Assembly: GCF_009730915.1 (NCBI RefSeq) | Contig: NW_024088613.1 | Location: forward strand, 1-64,000 | DNA from: Dioscorea cayenensis subsp. rotundata | Lineage: Eukaryota; Streptophyta; Magnoliopsida; Dioscoreales; Dioscoreaceae | Direction of reading: 5' to 3' | DNA length: 64,000 nt | Shown: positions 61,301-64,000 of the stretch, one piece after another | Position numbering within the stretch: the first letter of the stretch is position 1 | Layout of the letters: each line of letters opens with the position of its first letter | Program-made: the position numbers and the translations under genes | The notes under the pieces: generated by a model | What the model was told of the DNA's origin: nothing | The model's input: only the letters and a program-made list of their open reading frames with translations | Databases searched by the model: none

Positions 61301-64000
61301 CCACACTAGTTAATTTGGTGAAATTGGATGTGAATATGTAAGTTTGGGTCTATCATCCTATTAGCTTAAGCTTTTGACTTGAATTGGCCCATACAATATA
61401 TTAGGCTTGCATCTAACAAGAAGAATTTTTTCCTCTAAAATCACTTGATATTAGATCTATTTTGGTATGCATAGACATCTGGGTGGTAAATAGCAATAAA
61501 TAAATAAATAAAATAATATGAAAACATTAGCATGCACGTAGGTTCTACCAACAGGAATCAAAATATAAGGCTTACAAGGTGTTGTCCGCGACGATGGTTT
61601 GCATATACAACAGATAAACATATTTCAAACAGTTAACCACTTGATTGTCTCAACTATCACTTATTGCTTTCTCACACTTTTAGATATCGATTCATTTAGC
61701 CCTATCTCCTTATCACTTACAAATATAATAAATTAAACTATGCACTATACACATGTGGCAATATTAAACTGAAGTTCCACACAGTCAAGGTCAAAAATCC
61801 AAAAAGTTTAGCATGAATGCCATAGTTCTTATTCATACAAAAATAAGTTTTAAGAGTTGCATATGTCCATAAGGTGTTCATACGTAATCATTAGGATATA
61901 AGATAGTCAAAGTACTTGGAAACTTGAGACTTGTATAAGTGTCCTGGAAATGCTAATTGCATAATTTAGGCTTCCCCAAGCTAACATTAAAGATAAGTAA
62001 ACCAAACGCTTCATGTTGGAGACAAATTAACTATTCATACTTGACATTTCAATCTGGAGTTTTGACAAGTGAAAAGGACTAATAAGACCAGTGAATTTTG
62101 CTTTCATATTAAGGAACAGACATATCTAGCCATAGAAATGGTGGTTGCACTGAGAATTGTTTTTCTTCTCCACCAAAAATCTAACTACAGCATTAAAGTT
62201 TTAAGCCCATGCAGAAAATCTATATTGTGCTCCAGATTTATCTACAATTTGAAAATGTAACAAAGTATTAAATAAATAAAAGAGGAGACATATCATTAAC
62301 CTTTGCTTCGAGGGAAACAATTAGACGACATAATTTCAGTTGGGGATAATACCTGCAAAGAAATGATAAAAAAATATTTGTTAAATTAATTCATCATAAT
62401 AAGAAAACTTCCACCATGAAATATCAATATCCATCTATGATAATATAAGATATTATGAGTCTAAGAAACCGCAGACAGGAAATTCAGAGTCTAAGCATCT
62501 GGGATATGTGAAAGGAAGCAAAAATGCATTTTTTTTTTTTTATGCAAGTGAACGTAGATAGCAGTATAACAGCATTCCTGTTCATGCACTCAAACCTCAA
62601 AACCCATACCAAATTTATAGAATCTTCCTTTTTCCCCCCTTCTGGCATTACTCTTTGACTGTATGAGGATTCCAAGCTAGGGATGTAAACTAGAAAAGCT
62701 CTAGTAACCTTAGCTTTGCTCATGCTCAGCTCACTTTCTCCCAGGCTTGAGCTTCAGTTGAGCCCAAGAAGTGTGGTTTGAGGCTTTGAGCTCACTCAGC
62801 AAAATTTTGAGTTGAGCACATGAGTTGAACCAATATGATATTTAAATTACAACAAAAATCTCACATTCACAAATGCCTACCTAGGATTTGAAGTTTTGAA
62901 CTGATGTCTAAGCTTAGTTTAGTGTATCAACACTCGCTAATATAACCATCAAAGTGTCTAAATATTTTTATATAAGTTGGAAGATTCAGATATACAAATT
63001 TTAAAAAAAATATATAGTTAAAAAAAATCACACCTTATTTTGTCATATCATACTAAAGTAGAATGAGCTTCTCATCATTTGACCTCAGCCTGTATAGTTA
63101 TCGAGCCTAGCATTTAAGCACAAGCTCAGCTAGTTTATAATTAGGATGAGCTAAAACTCAACCCTAACTGGAGTAGTTCACTAAAAACTCCACCGGTTTG
63201 AAAGCCATATTTATGACTGGCCTCCAATGTACATAGTGTCTTGAAACAGATAATTATAACTATAATCTTCATTAAATTAATGAAAAAAAACTCTCCTCCC
63301 ACTATCCCAATGCAACTCTATTAAGAAATATTTTTATGTTTAGTTGTCAGTAGTCACAATACAAAATTTCTTTTGTGGATAGAAAAAAAAATGCTTATAG
63401 ATCATGTAAAAGTTCTTTTGTGACCAACACCTTTTTCAAATATAATGCATTAATAATTAAGATACAACCATATTCCTCAAGATAGAAATTTTACGTATGT
63501 TGGTCCATCAGTCAACTCGTGTGGACATTTATGCTAATTAATCAACAAACACATAACAAGTATATTACAAAAAAGATGATCTTATACGCATATTAAACTT
63601 TCCTCTGATTTTTAAAAAGAAAAAATAAAGTATGAATGAAAGCAGCTTCAAAAAAGTAGGCCAAAATTATCCTTGACTTATTTCAATGTACTCTCATAAG
63701 CAATGAAAACAGCTTTAAAAAAGTAGGGTATGATTATTCTTGACTTATTTCAATGTACTCTCATAAGTAATGAAACCAACTAACACATGCTTAACTAAGA
63801 AATTGCTAGAGAGTAGTAATTACCAATAATTAAGATCCTCAAACTCAAAATATGAACAAAGGGTGAATTTGATGTAAAATTTATTACCTAGGAATGATCT
63901 CAGAAATTGTACCTAAGACTTTGTCTGGATCTGCAGTTACGTTTGCAGCTGTACAAAAGTTGCTACAGAGCTATGCACCAAAAATTCTGTGATTAGAAAG
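55336..64000 (-). CDS. PIAL-type SP-RING (MIZ) SUMO ligase, 3' part; 5' end outside window
   Basis: PIAL proteins are plant E4-type SUMO ligases with a MIZ/SP-RING domain, acting in SUMO chain formation and transcriptional silencing. Visible minus-strand exons, 5' to 3': 63888-63970, 62301-62352, 60783-60848, 59634-59701, 59485-59533, 59286-59370, 59069-59170, 58600-58651, 57951-58002, 57535-57651, 56534-57469 and 55336-55878. The SP-RING spans three exons: SRISLNCPI, then RRIKTPVKGCLCKHHQ, then CFDYDNYMEMNSRKPSWRCP with CCNQPTSCIDLRVD, giving the Cys-x-His...Cys...Cys-x2-Cys zinc site. Upstream blocks include YYPQLKLCRLIVSLEAK, GYEILFDDFHIPRNMPPGEK and ITPPQVSILINGKAVDKRN (a PINIT-like region). 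The 490-residue C-terminal tail is Ser/Gln/Asn-rich and ends with GRMRGTLTG, a segment I recall from PIAL1/2. Exon phases join without error; the N-terminal exons lie beyond 64000. Confidence 0.88.
62676..63200. mobile_element. Possible hAT-like non-autonomous element in a PIAL intron
   Basis: The segment starts ctagggatgtaaactag and is rich in gagct/agctc words (gctcagctcactttctc, gagctcactcag, acaagctcagctag). That resembles common plant elements that begin GGGATGTAAACGAGC and consist of GAGCC-type subrepeats. Neither terminal inverted repeats nor a target duplication are clear. Confidence 0.3.
63643..63776. repeat. Tandem duplication of a 67-bp unit in a PIAL intron
   Basis: Copy 1 (63643-63709) and copy 2 (63710-63776) share cagctt/cagctt starts and the identical core cttgacttatttcaatgtac tctcataag. 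They differ at about eight positions, mostly in the first third, so the duplication is not very recent. It lies about 110 bp from the 3' end of the flanking exon at 63888. Confidence 0.85.

Overview
This is a 64-kb piece of an AT-rich plant nuclear genome, almost certainly a flowering plant. The evidence is typical angiosperm genes with many introns (YUCCA, WRKY, PPR, Rab7, PIAL), teloboxes in promoter and intron positions, plant-type snoRNA guides and plant LINE, SINE, hAT and PIF/Harbinger debris. I cannot name the species from sequence alone. Long AT-rich spacers, (TA)n microsatellites and small inverted-repeat elements fill the gaps between genes.

Layout. 1-4745: most of a decayed PIF/Harbinger DNA transposon; its left end lies outside the window. 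5532-7419: SRP19, three exons. 8130-8880: a cluster of four C/D-box snoRNAs behind a telobox/TATA promoter, none of them protein-coding. Their antisense elements match 18S and 25S rRNA as I recall those sequences. 10512-13427 (minus): plastid type I signal peptidase. 14403-18448 (minus): TauE/SafE membrane transporter, twelve exons. 19300-22040: a mixed patch with an unassigned ORF, a LEA14-like pseudogene, a LINE 5' fragment and a broken F-box copy. 23428-24492: F-box-type gene. 25789-28681 (minus): Rab7/RABG3 GTPase, seven exons. 29357-34442: SINE, LINE and inverted-repeat insertions. 35067-37115: YUCCA flavin monooxygenase (auxin synthesis). 42531-43600: a short, GC-rich MTHFR with only the catalytic domain. 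45100-48850: LINE, possible LTR and hAT remnants. 49236-50978 (minus): intronless PPR protein. 53171-54671: group IIc WRKY factor. 55336 to beyond 64000 (minus): 3' part of a PIAL-type SP-RING SUMO ligase.

The genes are ordinary unlinked housekeeping and regulatory loci; nothing suggests a metabolic cluster. The two observations most worth follow-up are the snoRNA cluster, where guide, box and stem geometry agree for most members, and the MTHFR homolog, which lacks the regulatory half and has an altered TWGAGGS loop. Exon boundaries were read by eye from GT/AG sites, reading frame and family similarity; total lengths divide by three in every complete gene.
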